Below, piece after piece: positions 1 through 11,500 of a stretch of 64,000 nt of DNA. The notes beneath the pieces were generated by a model, which was not told the origin of the DNA, did not search any database, and saw nothing but the letters and a program-made list of their open reading frames with translations. The DNA is from Polychytrium aggregatum (lineage: Eukaryota > Chytridiomycota > Chytridiomycetes > Polychytriales), in assembly GCF_025602895.1 (NCBI RefSeq), contig NW_026516221.1:124001-188000 (forward strand), written 5' to 3'. Numbering within the stretch: position 1 is the first letter of the stretch; every line of letters starts with the position of its first letter. The position numbers and the translations under genes are program-made.

Positions 1-2592
1 CTACGTGGCCTTTATTGCCATCAAGACCGGCAATCCCAGCAAGCTCCTGTAAGCTACTCGACTCGTCGCAATCCCGCATTGTGTCGATGGATTCGCGCTC
101 TCACTGCATCCCTCCATCCCAACGACCTTCAATCGCGCGGCTGTCGGCATGCTCAATGTCCCATATCTCGCTCAATGTCACACTTTTGTTCTCAAGCTGG
201 TCCATGCTCGTCTCTGGCGTTACCTCTCCCCCGCATCATCCTTTCGCATGCCATGGTCCTCTGATTCTTCTCGCGCAGCTACTCACCGTGTTCCCGTTGC
301 ATTCCCACGCCGCCTTGCTCCAACACTCCACCATGTCCCGCTCGATCCTCCCCCCTCGCTGCTTCACAGATACCCAACCGACTATCTCGGAAACACCTGT
401 GGCACCAACAACACCGCCGTCAACTCCTCTCTGCTTGACATGTCGCTCAAGCCATACTCGTACTTTCTCAATCCCATCGACCTCACCACGAGCGCCCAGA
501 TCTGCATCAGCTCATGCCCGACCACCATGGTCGTCTATGCCTCGTCGACTCCAACAACGGGAACAACTTACTGCAAGTACACCGTCACGTCGGCCACGCT
601 CTCCTCGGCGATTCTGTCTGGAGACTGTGCTCCGTTTGTGTATGCATCTGAGGCCGTGCTCAACCGATGCGTGCCCACGCAACCCATTCCTGCCAGTGCG
701 CTGTCATCCCTCGGGTCCCTCAGCGTCACGACCGGCAACACCACCGTCAGCATCAACTCGCTCCTCAGCGATGGCCAGACCTTTCTCACCCAGGCCGTCA
801 GTGATCTCCAGGTGGCATACCTGTGGCTGATCGGCGGAGCCGTCGCCGCACTCATCATTGCCTTTATCTGGCTGCTGCTGCTGCGCTGGTTTGCGGGCGT
901 CTTTACCTGGCTCATCATCATCGCCACCAACGTGGTCTTTATCGGCGGCGCCATCTGGCTCTACTTTTTCTGGACCCAGACCCGCGACAGCTACAACAGC
1001 CTTAGCACCCAGTATCAGACCGACATTCTAAAGTACGAGGTCTACGGCACCATGGCAGCCTTCATCGTCGTCGCCGTTCTTGCCGTCATCCTGCTCCTGG
1101 TCACTCTGGTCCTGATCAAGCGAATCCGCATCGCGATCGAAGTCATCAAGGAGACTTCCCATGCCGTCGCAACCATGCCATTTATCTGTAAGTGCGCTGT
1201 CCAGCACTTACTCTCTGCAGCCGGGGAGGTCTGTGACATCTGCTCCCGCGAGCACCACAGCAAGGCGGAAGCACACATCCATTAACGCTGCTCCACGCCT
1301 GTTTGTGGGGGGGGGAGTCAGTGCTCTATCCATTCGTCATGTGGCTGTGCTCCCTGATCCTGCTGGCATACGGCATCATCATCATGCTGTATCTGGCCTC
1401 GCCCAGCGGCGCCGTCTCCATCACCGGTCTGGGCTTCACCCTCAGCAGCTCAAACATGACCACGTACCTGGAGTGGTTTCATCTCTTTGGCTTCCTCTGG
1501 GGATGGTACTTTATCTCGGGCTTCCAGACACTGACGATCGCCGGCGCATTTGCGGCATACTACTGGACCCTCGACAAGTCGCACACCCCTCCGCGCAAGC
1601 TGCTGGGCTCCATCTATCGGGCCTTCCGCTACCACCTCGGCAGTATTGCTCTGGGATCGATGCTCATCGCTCTCGTCCAGATCCTCCGGATCCTGTTTGC
1701 GTATCTCGGCAAGCAGGCCAAGGCCACACAGAACAAGGTGCTCCAGTACATCTTTGCCTGCATCGGATGCTGCCTGGCTCTGGTCAAGAGGATCCTGCAG
1801 TTCATCAGCAAGAACGCATACATCCACATTGCCGTCCGCGGCACATCCTTTTGCAGCGCATGCTCTTCGGCCTGTGGATTGATCATCCGCAACGCCCTCC
1901 GAGTCGTGGCCGTCACGTTTGTGTCCGAGTTCATCATGCTCCTGAGCACCGTCGTGATCACGGGCTTGACCGGCTTTATTTCGTACATTCTTCTCGGGTG
2001 GAAGGGCAGCTACCTGAACCTGCAGATTCCGCTGGTGCCCGTTATCTTCATTGCCATCGAGGCCTTTATCATCTCGCTGGTTTTCATGTCGGTCTATTCT
2101 GCTGGCATCAACGCCATCTTCATGTGCTTCCTGGAGGATTCGGAGCGCAACGATGGATCGCCCACGCGGCCGTACTACATGTCCGAGGCCCTGCAGAGGA
2201 TCACATCATCGCAAAACACCGAGGAAAAGCCGGTAAGCTTCGCACACTCGGTTGCAGAGTCGCCCCCTGTGTGCGTCCGCATATTGCCCACTCGAGCGAT
2301 GCACTGCAGCAGCACTGTTACCCCCCGTTTCTCACGCCGAACGCCGTTGTTCTCGACTCAACTCTGGCTTGCACTTGGGTTCGGGTGGATCCAGAAGAAG
2401 GCGGTATGTATTAAAAGCAGAGGCTCAATGCGATTCCACATATCCGCACCACTGTTGGCACCTGCTACGGCTTCCCGACCTCTCCTCCAACGAAAACTAA
2501 CGCCGCTGCGCTGATCCCATTCCCAACCACAGACTGGACGCAAGGCGCGCAAGATCCACGATTCCAGAGAGATGGTCGAGGAGGAGTACTAG
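1..2592 (+). CDS. Choline transporter-like protein (SLC44/CTL family), copy A, 5' truncated by window edge
   Basis: Multi-pass membrane protein of the choline-transporter-like family, expected to move choline or related amines across the plasma or an internal membrane. Exons read as 1-48 (end of exon 1), 370-1187, 1322-2232 and 2533-2592, giving 611 codons in one open frame before TAG. The exon 1 residues YVAFIAIKTGNPSKLL align with LFVASIGFETGDPRRLL of the complete copy downstream, which shows that the window opens inside exon 1. After the PTDYLGNTCG motif comes a Cys-rich extracellular loop, then many hydrophobic segments, including WLIGGAVAALIIAFIWLLLL and a YLEWFHLFGFLWGWYF block typical of the family. 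Intron positions and phases match copy B exactly, so the pair is a tandem duplication. Family call confident; substrate inferred. Confidence 0.85.
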
Positions 2593-2594
2593 TG

Positions 2595-3210
2595 GCGTTC
2601 CAATAAAAAACGGGACACCCCGGATTTTGAGTATTGATCAATTTTAGTCATCCAAGACCAACGTCTGCTGGCTATGGCCATTCTGTGATGCGGGATTATG
2701 CCCTCATTCATAGCCTGAGAAACGTCGCCTCCATATTTAGTGTGTCCAAGAGCACCATTCGCCGCTGGCACTCCGAGACCAGTGCAACGACCCACGAATG
2801 GGCCACAGGAGGCGCCAAGTGGTCGTCAGCAGGATGTGCAGGCGAGTCACTGACCAAGCACCAAGGGAGACCGATATTGTGATTGCCTTTGGGAATGCCT
2901 CGTGGAAACAGGGGAAGCGATATATATCCAGCCCATGGAGACTCAGGTTCGCCAATACTTTGAACAATTCATCCACCACCAGAGACGTCAAGGTGTGCTC
3001 GGTGAACGATTTCAACACCTCCCAGGTGTGCTCACAGTGCCGGGAACCCAAGTGACCTGAGAAGGCCGAGTACCCTGATACCGATACACCATGGAGCTGT
3101 CCAGAGAGTCGAGTGGATGCACCACAGAGAGATTGCCAACCATGGCGGGAAATAATTACACGGCCCGCCCACCGAGACCTGTCCCGTTTCTTTCTGGATT
3201 GACTGTAGAG
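2595..3210 (+). mobile_element. Fanzor-derived short transposon, copy A (internally deleted)
   Basis: About 0.6-kb element starting two bases after the SLC44-A stop codon. Its left end has AAAACGGGACACC near 2607 and its right end has the inverted counterpart CTGTCCCGTTTCTT near 3180, so the ends are imperfect inverted repeats. A first coding block (about 2690-2780) reads as a helix-turn-helix, SLRNVASIFSVSKSTIRRWH. A second (about 2870-3055) reads IVIAFGNASWKQGK, then FNTSQVCSQC, the arrangement seen before and in the zinc finger of Fanzor/TnpB nucleases, and then meets a stop at 3053. The RuvC core between the blocks and the second Cys pair after them are missing, so no active nuclease is encoded. 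Closely related to copy B at 51.2-51.9 kb. Fanzor assignment is by motif, not by database search. Confidence 0.65.
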
Positions 3211-3571
3211 GCTTGGCCACCTTCTCAGTACAGCATCCTCGGAATTCATGCTATTGTCTGTGCACATGCATGGCCGTGATCCGGAAGCTGGCCCGATTCG
3301 AGGCCTTTCAACTTTGAGGAGACACACATCCCGCCCATCCCCATTCCAACCTGGCCCGCCATGAGAGAATCATGCGCCGCGGTCGCAACGGGGCAACGAT
3401 CCAAAGGGCATGAGAGCAGCCCCGCTCCGACGACATGGCTGGGGTCTGCTCGCCTGCTCGCCTTTGTACTGTCCGGCTTCTTTGGCTGTCTCTTGTCCCG
3501 CTCGCTCCCTCACTCATTTCAACTCAACCGGTTCCGACGCCTGCGAGCACCAGCCACTTTCCACAAACAGC
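3211..3571. other. Intergenic/5' region of SLC44-B
   Basis: Lies between the Fanzor-derived element and the start of the second transporter. It must hold that gene's promoter. I recognise no gene, RNA or repeat in it. Confidence 0.5.
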
Positions 3572-6209
3572 ATGCCAAAGGACTCGAGCAAAGCGCCGGA
3601 ATACGGCAGCCACTATGGCCCCATCGAAAACCGCAAATGTCGCGACGTTCTGTTTCTGCTGCTCTACCTGATATTCTGGGCGGCGATGCTGTTTGTTGCC
3701 AGCATTGGCTTTGAAACCGGGGACCCAAGGAGACTGCTGTGAGTCTACCGGTGGCAAGGCCGTGCCGGCACTGCTGCTGCTGCTGCTGCTGGTGCTGCTA
3801 CCGTTGCTTGACCTTTGCGCTCGCGTTGTATGCATCTCGGAGTCTCGGCCCGTTGTTGGCCTTCCGTGCTCGCATGCGCATGCTTATCGCCATGGGATAA
3901 ACGGGGCTCCTATTTTCGCGTATGGGGCTCGGATGATTGCAAGGCATAGTGCTGCTTGAGTTCTAAGCTGCCTCTAGAGGTGCCACCTCACCTCACCTCA
4001 CCCCCTCCTCGCCCACCAAGCTCCACCCCACCTCGAGCGTGCCGGGGAGCCTGTTTCCCCCCGCGCCATCCAGTTGTTTGCGTGCCCAGTTGTATTCAAA
4101 GCATCAGACATCACAACCATGCCACGCTGCTGATCTTTGCTCCCATTCTCCGAAACCCCTGGCGATAGGATTCCCACGGACTATCTGGGCCAGCAGTGCG
4201 GCGTCAACAACACCGTGCTCCATTCCAACCTGACGGACTTCACCACCAAGCCCTACGCGTACTTTCTCAATCCCTTCGACCCCTTCAGCTACCCGGCCGT
4301 GTGCGTGAGCCAGTGCCCATCGTCGTCGCAGGCCTTCTGGGCATCCACCCCGAGCACCGTCATCTGCCGATACGGATATCCGCAGCCCCAGGACGAAAAC
4401 CACATCATCGACGCCTACCTGAACCAAAGCTGCGCTGCGTTCTTGTACTCGGGCGGCCCAGTCTTGGGCCGCTGTCTGCCCAACTTTGCGGTGAATGCCT
4501 CGGCCATCTCCCAACTCAACCTGCCGAACGTAACCGTCTCCGGGACGACCATCAGCATGAGCAGCCTCTTGGCCAACGGCAAGGATACGCTGAGCCAGGT
4601 GATGAGCGACATTGTCAACTCCTGGCCGTGGCTCGTCGGCGGCGTCGTCGTGTCTGTTTTGGTGGCGTTTTTGTGGGTCTGGTTGATGCGATGGCTCGCC
4701 GGGATCTTTGTATGGATCTCAATCTTTGTTGCCAACGCCATCTTCATTGGCGGCGCCATCTGGCTGTACTTTTACTGGCAAGGTCGCCTCACCAGCTACA
4801 ACAGCCTGTCGCCCGCCAATCAGCTTCAGATCCTGGACTGGGAGGTCAAGGGATCAGAGGCGGCCTTTATCGTCGTTGCCGTCATTGCCGGCATCTTGCT
4901 GCTGGTTACGCTGGCCCTGTGGAAGCGCATCGATATAGCCGTGGGAATCATCAAAGAGACATCGCATGCAATCCAGCGCATGCCCATGATCGGTAAGTGG
5001 ATGCTGCCAGCGAGCCAACCGGCTGCAGGGGTTCTCAGGAGCTGGTGTTGTTTCAGCGGAGACACTGGATTTGAGAAGCTACACAGGTTGGATGCCGCAG
5101 ACTGCTGATTCTCTGCGCCGCTCGCACCAGTCTTCTATCCGCTGGTTATGTGGGTCGTCTGGCTGGTGCTACTCGCCTACTTCATCATCGTCATGCTCTA
5201 CTTGGCGTCGCCAACCTCGGTGGTTGTCATTACCCAGTTTGGACTCAACCTGCAGAATCCGCAGATGACTACCTATCTCGAGTGGTTTCACCTGTTTGGG
5301 TTCTTCTGGACATGGTCGTTCATGGCGGGCTTCCAGATCCTCTCCCTGGCCGGCGCTTTTGCCACATACTATTGGACCCTCGACAAGAAGACCCTCACAA
5401 GCATCCCGCTGCTCAAGTCGATTTACCGGACGCTGCGCTACCACATGGGCAGCATTGCCATCGGCTCGTTGCTCATCGCCTTGGTGCAAATTCTCCGCTG
5501 CCTTACCTTCTACCTCCAAAAGACCGCCAAGACTGCCCACAACCAGGCGGCGAACTACATCCTGGCCTGCTTGCAGTGCGTCCTGCTGACCATTCAAAAG
5601 ATCCTCCAGTTCATCAACAAGCGCGCCTACATCCACATTGCCGTCTGGGGCGACTCCTTCTGCAAGGCCGCGGGCAGCGCTATGGGACTGCTGATCCGAA
5701 ACGCCCTCCGGACCGCAGCGATTGGCTTCGTGACAGAGTTTGTTCTCTTCCTCAGCGCCGCGGCCGTCTCGGTTGGGACCGGGTTCCTGGCCTACGTGGT
5801 GCTGAGCTGGCAGTCGGCCAACATCCATGTGAACTTTCTGCTGACCCCCGTCATCTTTATCGGTGTCGAGGCTCTTGTCGTGGCGCTGCTGTTCCTGTCG
5901 GTCTACAGCACAGGCATCACCACCATCTTCATGTGCTTCCTGGAGGACGCCGAGCGCAATGACGGCACCCCGGAGCGACCCTACTACATGAGCTCGGAAT
6001 TGAAGAGGATCACGGGCCATAAAAACAAGGGACCGTCGCAAGACCACACCGTAAGTGCAGGCATTCAGCAAGGCCGTCTGGAGAGATTCTGCGCCGTGCG
6101 GACACTTTGCTCCCCCGAAGTATGTCGCTGATAGCCATGCACTCATGAACGTGTGTCGGCCTGCCTCCCCCAGGGCATCATGAAGATGGTCGGCGACAAG
6201 AAGATCTAG
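3572..6209 (+). CDS. Choline transporter-like protein (SLC44/CTL family), copy B, complete
   Basis: Complete paralogue of the gene at the left edge. Exons 3572-3738, 4169-4992, 5131-6050 and 6174-6209 sum to 1947 nt, giving 648 aa and stop TAG. The N-terminus MPKDSSKAPEYGSHYGPIE is followed by KCRDV and a first membrane span LFLLLYLIFWAAMLFVASIG, the usual start of fungal CTL proteins. Exon 2 opens with IPTDYLGQQCG and carries the Cys-containing extracellular loop (YAYFLNPFDPF, CVSQCP). Exon 3 holds most of the membrane spans and the conserved LEWFHLFGF and FMCFLEDAERNDGTPERPYYM blocks. The last exon gives a short basic tail, GIMKMVGDKKI. All three intron positions and phases (2, 1, 0) match copy A. 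Start chosen as the first ATG ahead of the conserved GPIENRK segment. Transport role by family; substrate not shown. Confidence 0.9.
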
Positions 6210-6529
6210 CGACAGCTCGCTCCTTTGCTTGGCACCTCTGACCATTCAACCGACGGCCCAAGATTGGAATCCTCTACTGCAGCCATGCATTGGAGCCGCC
6301 CTTCCGCTTTGCGCTGCTCCATTGGCACAAAACCTGCACATGCTGGTGACTGGGGCTCGATCATTTGTCGCATTTTGAACAGATATATTGTGGAAACGCT
6401 GGTGATTGTTCTTCGACAGAGGCATGACAAAAGTCGATATGAGATCCTTAACCCATTACCGAGCGGCCGAACTGAACTTGAACTTGGGCAACAAACCACA
6501 ATACGAATGATATGAGCCGCCACCTGGAC

Positions 6530-6567
<38 letters not shown>

Positions 6568-6578
6568 CCTTGGCATCC
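6210..6578. other. Convergent intergenic region with GGCT microsatellite
   Basis: Space between the convergent 3' ends of SLC44-B and MPO1. It contains a (GGCT)n run of about 8 copies at 6532-6563. No gene or RNA recognised. Confidence 0.5.
6532..6563. repeat. (GGCT)n microsatellite
   Basis: About eight copies of GGCT between the convergent SLC44-B and MPO1 genes. Confidence 0.85.
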
Positions 6579-8062
6579 TTAGTCGGCGCGATGTTGCTCG
6601 GCCTTCCACTTGAGGATTGCAATGTCGATCTTCTTGTCAAGCTTCTCGCACAGGGCCTTCTTGTATCCAAAGAGAGTGAGGATCTCAAAGAACACAAAGA
6701 AAGGGGCAAACAGGAACGCTGTCCGCAGTAGGCGGGAGATGAGCTGGCCGATCCGATCCAGAATCGAGAAGATGCAGCGGCGACGGTCACCGTCGCGGAC
6801 GTAAACCATCTCCGACGAGGAACCAGACAGGCAAGATGGTGCTGCGAGATACCGAAACAGAATCCTGCCATATTTCCGAAGCTTTACCTTGAGACAGATT
6901 GTCGAAAAACGCGGGACGTCGCTTCTCGGCGTATTCGTGGCCAGCTATGGTACCAGAGAGCAGATATGAGACGATGCCGTGTGGATCCAGCAAACAGGCA
7001 CGCAGGAACAGCGCCTGCTGGGCCAAGTGGCAGGTTGTGTGGATTTGCAGAGGTGCCGCTTACCGATTTGGATGGCAAAGCTCACGACGATGGAGAGCAC
7101 CGCCAGAGCGGTCGAGTTGTCCACAAGGCTAGCGAACAGGTGAGCAGTATGGTAGCCGAGAATGAGAAATGGCGCATACAGGATCTGTCGTATGGAACAT
7201 CAAGTTTAAGTGTGAGCGGGGAGGACGTTGCTGATGAGGCTGGGATCGAAGAGTTGCCGGCATGGCGCCAAATAGAGCCGGACCCACACAAAAGACTCAC
7301 GCCAGTCAGAGGCTCGATGAGGATATAGAAGCCCGTGTAGACCAGGGTCGTGAGGCTCGCAATGTTGAGCGGAATATAGTAGCTGTAAGCCCACTCGGCA
7401 GCGGCAGGGGTATTGTGGAGCTGGGGGGACATATAGGAATGTGTCAGTGGCTTTCTGGGGCTCGATACTTGTCCGGCTTGACCCACGGACACTGGTGTCG
7501 CCATATACCAGCTCGGTCGAGCCCCTCGCAAAAACATGTCCGCAATTTCTGCCTCTCGGATGAGTGAGGGTCGAGAGTCGCGCGGAAAGAGGGCATTGTC
7601 ATCAGCGACTCTCACCAGAACCAAGACGCTCCACAGGATCACAGGAACAAAGACAAAGTGGATGGCCTTATTCCTTCACGAGAGGGAAGATCGATGAAGA
7701 GGCCGTGTTAGCCGGATGCGAGTGGACACTGGTGCTGCATGGTCCGGGGCAGGTTGCACGTCGGGAGGGGGCAATCATGTTTCGCGGGGTCTGTATGTCC
7801 TTCCAGACGATCAGGCATGCTTACACCGAGTCCCGGTGATCTATAGGAGGCGATGGGAACGCTGGCTCAGTGAAAAGAGCAGATGCGCACGCTGCCGGTC
7901 TCAGGCTGCCGATAGGTGCTGGCATATCCCCGACGAATGCTCCGGATCGCTCACGCCCAAACGACCGAGAATATCAGCACAGGCACGGAGCCATGGCGGG
8001 CGCAACCTACATTGGCCATAGAACACAATCTGGTCTTCGAAGGAGAAAAAGTTTCCGGGCAT
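6579..8062 (-). CDS. MPO1: Mpo1/YGL010w-like fatty-acid alpha-oxidation dioxygenase (DUF962)
   Basis: Small ER membrane protein of the Mpo1 (DUF962) family. The yeast member is an Fe(II)-dependent dioxygenase that shortens 2-hydroxy fatty acids arising from phytosphingosine breakdown. Seven exons on the minus strand: 8062-8011, 7840-7825, 7673-7616, 7420-7301, 7184-7064, 6944-6888, 6718-6579; total 564 nt, 187 aa (yeast 174). Family signatures: DQIVFYGQYHRDSVNKAIHF near the N-terminus, LGYHTAHLF, IGHEYAEKRRPAFFDNLSQ, and FLFAPFFVFFEILTLFGYKK, with several conserved His residues likely to bind iron. Four hydrophobic stretches fit the fold. Exon 2 is only 16 nt; without it the YHRDSV motif is lost. 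The start ATG (MPGNFFSFEDQ) lies 17 codons before the first intron. Confidence 0.88.
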
Positions 8063-8513
8063 TGTTGTTGCGCTGCGGGGCGATGGGGAGCGATGCAGTC
8101 AGAGACAACGGAGTCGCCCCCCGACGGATTTCAAGCATAGGAGCGGGCAGCAGAGAGCCCTGCAGCCACGGGCTGGCTGGCCATGGTGTTTGTTTCATGT
8201 GCATTCCAACGGAAGCGTGACGCGGCATGAATCCGCTGGCCGGGATGGCTGTGGTCTGCGTCCGAGGTTGTCGTCGATGCATCTCGGCCCCGAATTGCAG
8301 CGATGACCACACGCAGAGGTGACGACCACAGGCATAAGTGGAGACCGCACGCACTCGTCCAGGAAGATTGCGTAGAGCACGATGGACCTCCAGACCGAAG
8401 CACTGCCCAAGTTTCGCCGGTTGCGTGTTGGCCCCCTCTGAAGCCCAAACCAAAAGAATATACAGCCACCTCAGCACTCCCCCGAGCCAGCCAGGCTCGA
8501 GCACTGCAGACAA
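8063..8513. other. Intergenic, upstream of MPO1
   Basis: Separates two minus-strand genes and should hold the MPO1 promoter and the terminator of the upstream gene. Short ORFs on both strands show no family features. Nothing else recognised. Confidence 0.45.
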
Positions 8514-11500
8514 TCATTGCAGAAGGGGATCAAGTTCGGACGCAATTTCGTCCGCCAGACAGATAACCGCTTTGGACAGGGCACCGAGTCTGTTGAAGAG
8601 CCATATGCATGGATCAGTATCCACAGTTGCACGCTCGGACCATACAGAAATATGTTGCTGTGCTTACCCGCGGAGGAGCTCATCAATACTCTCCGTCGCC
8701 GTCCTTGATCCTTCAACGACAGCCACCATGCAGGGGCCGGCTTTGAGCTGAGATGGAGAGTATTAGCGCCAGTCCAACGTCGACAGCGCTCGCAAACTGC
8801 CAAATACGGGCGGTTGCGGTTCATCCGCCAACATGTGCGCCCCTTGATCAAAGTTCCTCATCCGACTAGATCGAGGCGCGAAACCATCTCTCCACGCAGA
8901 CTGGATCTTACCCAGTCAAGCACCTGCTTGTCGACAACATCGGCGAGCCGCTCCACGACAGATTGACTCAGCTTGGTCAGCTTGAGCTTGGCCATATTCA
9001 TCGGTCGGCTGCGGTCGGCTGAGCGGGTGTGCCGATGCGGTTTGCTAATCGACGGGGCGTTGCCACACAGCTCTTCCAACGTTTTCCCCCACAGACTGTA
9101 GTTGTCTGCCATCATCGGGAACTCGCATGCCACCACGACACATATCCGACGGTCGGATCCGTGCGCTCCTCGCTCGATCGCTGCGGGGGCTGTCAGTTCA
9201 TTCGTTGGTACAGCGGCAATGCCGAGTTGAACGGAAGGGGCAATAATCTGCCGCAGCGTAAAGGGGTCCTGGACAACAAGAGCATCACAGTGTCGGCACA
9301 TCAGCACATCAGCACATCAGCAGATGGCCGAGACTTGGACTCCCTCGCTCGACCGTCGTACCTGGGAGCATGCAGACAACTCAATGTCCATCCCCTCTGG
9401 AAACAGGATCTTGAGTTGGAGACTGGCAAGCTCATATGTCCATGGCAAATACACCCCGCAAAAGCTTGTAGACGTTTCTGGAGATGGCCATATATCATAA
9501 GGTCAACAACAGCCCACCAGATCGGACTAGCAATCCCACTGCATGTCCATAACAAAAACCTTACCTCCACATAGGCAGTCGAGCAACAGCCTGACTGCAT
9601 CCGAATGCACCACCCCCAGCACGACAGACATTCCAGCGGCGGGCTCCTGTGCAAAATGCAGGGTACCGTTTGTTGGGCAATCGCTACGATACTTTGCAGC
9701 AATCTTGCGTAGCCTCGATGCTGTATCTTGTTGAACATGGACCGTCGTCAGGGTCGATACAACAAGCCCACAAGCCGCGGTCCTGGCGAGAATCGAGCCA
9801 ATGCAGCCGGCCTGGGGGGGGGAGCAGACACAATGCGGTCAGGACTCTGCGTGATTCGTTTGGGTGCAGGTTGACGGACGTGAACTTACCAGTGATTGCG
9901 GCACTATCACAAACGAGCTGATCAGGAGCGGAGGCGTTGTCGCATATGCAAGCCAGCCGAGCGCAGCCAGCCTTGGGGTATAAATGTCTGCAGATCCCAA
10001 GCATTCTATGCGCAGATCGCGGTCGTGGAAGAACGCATTGACGTGCGCAAAGGCCGCTTCTGGGTTCTGTGAAAACACCACCGAGAGCTGCTGTCGTAGC
10101 CGGCTGACACGATCATGATATTGCTCGCAGTTGTTTGGGGGCTTGTTCAGGGGTTTTGGCAGTAGCTCGTTGGCAATCCTCTCCGCAAACGCATATCCAT
10201 CTGCGCGATGCAGGGCAAGGACAATCCAGGACGATTGCTCTGGCGGCTCGAGGTTCCCGGGATCCATCAGCGCCTCCAGACTTGCCACGCTGTCCCAAGT
10301 CCCGGTGGCAAACGGTGTGAGTGTGGCAGCCAGATGCCGATCAAGTGCCCGAACCATCTTGATTCCCAATAGCCTCGTTCCCACGACAGGGAATCGGTCA
10401 GATGGTTTGGTAGGATGCTGCGTTGTAAGGAGCGGCGATTCCTTGACCGGAAACAGCTTTCTCAGCAAATCGACAGCCAATCGAAACCGAGCTGCTATGA
10501 CAAATGTCTGAGACTGGGTCTCTCTCGATAGCGGGTGTGGGCAGTTGAGCTGTCGCTCGATGACGATGTTCCTGAAACAGCAGACGAATGCCATCAGCGA
10601 TATCGCGGCAGGTTGCAATCGGCGATGCAGCTCAATCCGGTCACCTGGCTGTTGGGGCCACGCGATTGCCATAGCAATCAAAGTTCCGAAAGCTCACCGT
10701 CTCGGTATTCGGTATTCCGTATTTTCGTCGCGAACATGAGTCTCGCCGACTTCCAACTGCACAGACGAAGCTTGGAAGAGATCGCTGGCCAGAGCCTCAG
10801 TTATCGGCTCAAGCATCACGGCCGTGTTCTTAAAGTGGACATGGCACAGATTGATGAGGAGCTTGTGCAAATGCTCGCTCAAGCGGCGGGGTTGCTCAAA
10901 GACAGAACAGACTCCTTCACAACGTCGCAGTGTCACTGCAAGATGCCGCTTATCCCTAAACGGCACAGAGTTCCGGGTGAGCCACATCAACGGCCACAGA
11001 AGCCACAGAGCCACATTTGACTGGCGTCGGACAGACAACAAGACATGTCCAGCATGGAACCCACCTCTGCATGTTGAGGACGTGAAACCCGATCGCCTGG
11101 ATTTCTTTGAAAACATTGGTGTAGAAGCACAGGGGGACGTGCTCCGATATTCGCAACAACAGCTCGCTGGGGCCCGCCGGGCGCTGAGGCGGGTCATGGA
11201 GACACGTCTCTGGAGGCTGCTTGCCATCAATAGGCGATCCCTGAGGAGCGGTAGGTACAGGGACGTTTCTGGGATAGCCTGGTGGTTGGGGCGAGTGTGT
11301 GCGAATCTTCGTTCCACTCTCCTTCTCGATGTGGTCAACGAGCCGGGCCACCGACTGCTGTTTCCTGGATGCTTCCTGGGCTGGGTGATTGTGCTCCACG
11401 GGCGAGACTGTGGCCTCGACCTCGTTCTGTGACTGCGATGAATCGGTTGCTTGATCCTTGTCGGCGGTGATGCAATAGAGTGAGGGAGTTTGGTCGCTAT

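Noticed and set aside
5169-6245. 358-codon minus-strand ORF
   Set aside because: Antisense to the conserved exon 3 of the second SLC44 gene; composition is a shadow of the membrane-protein codons.
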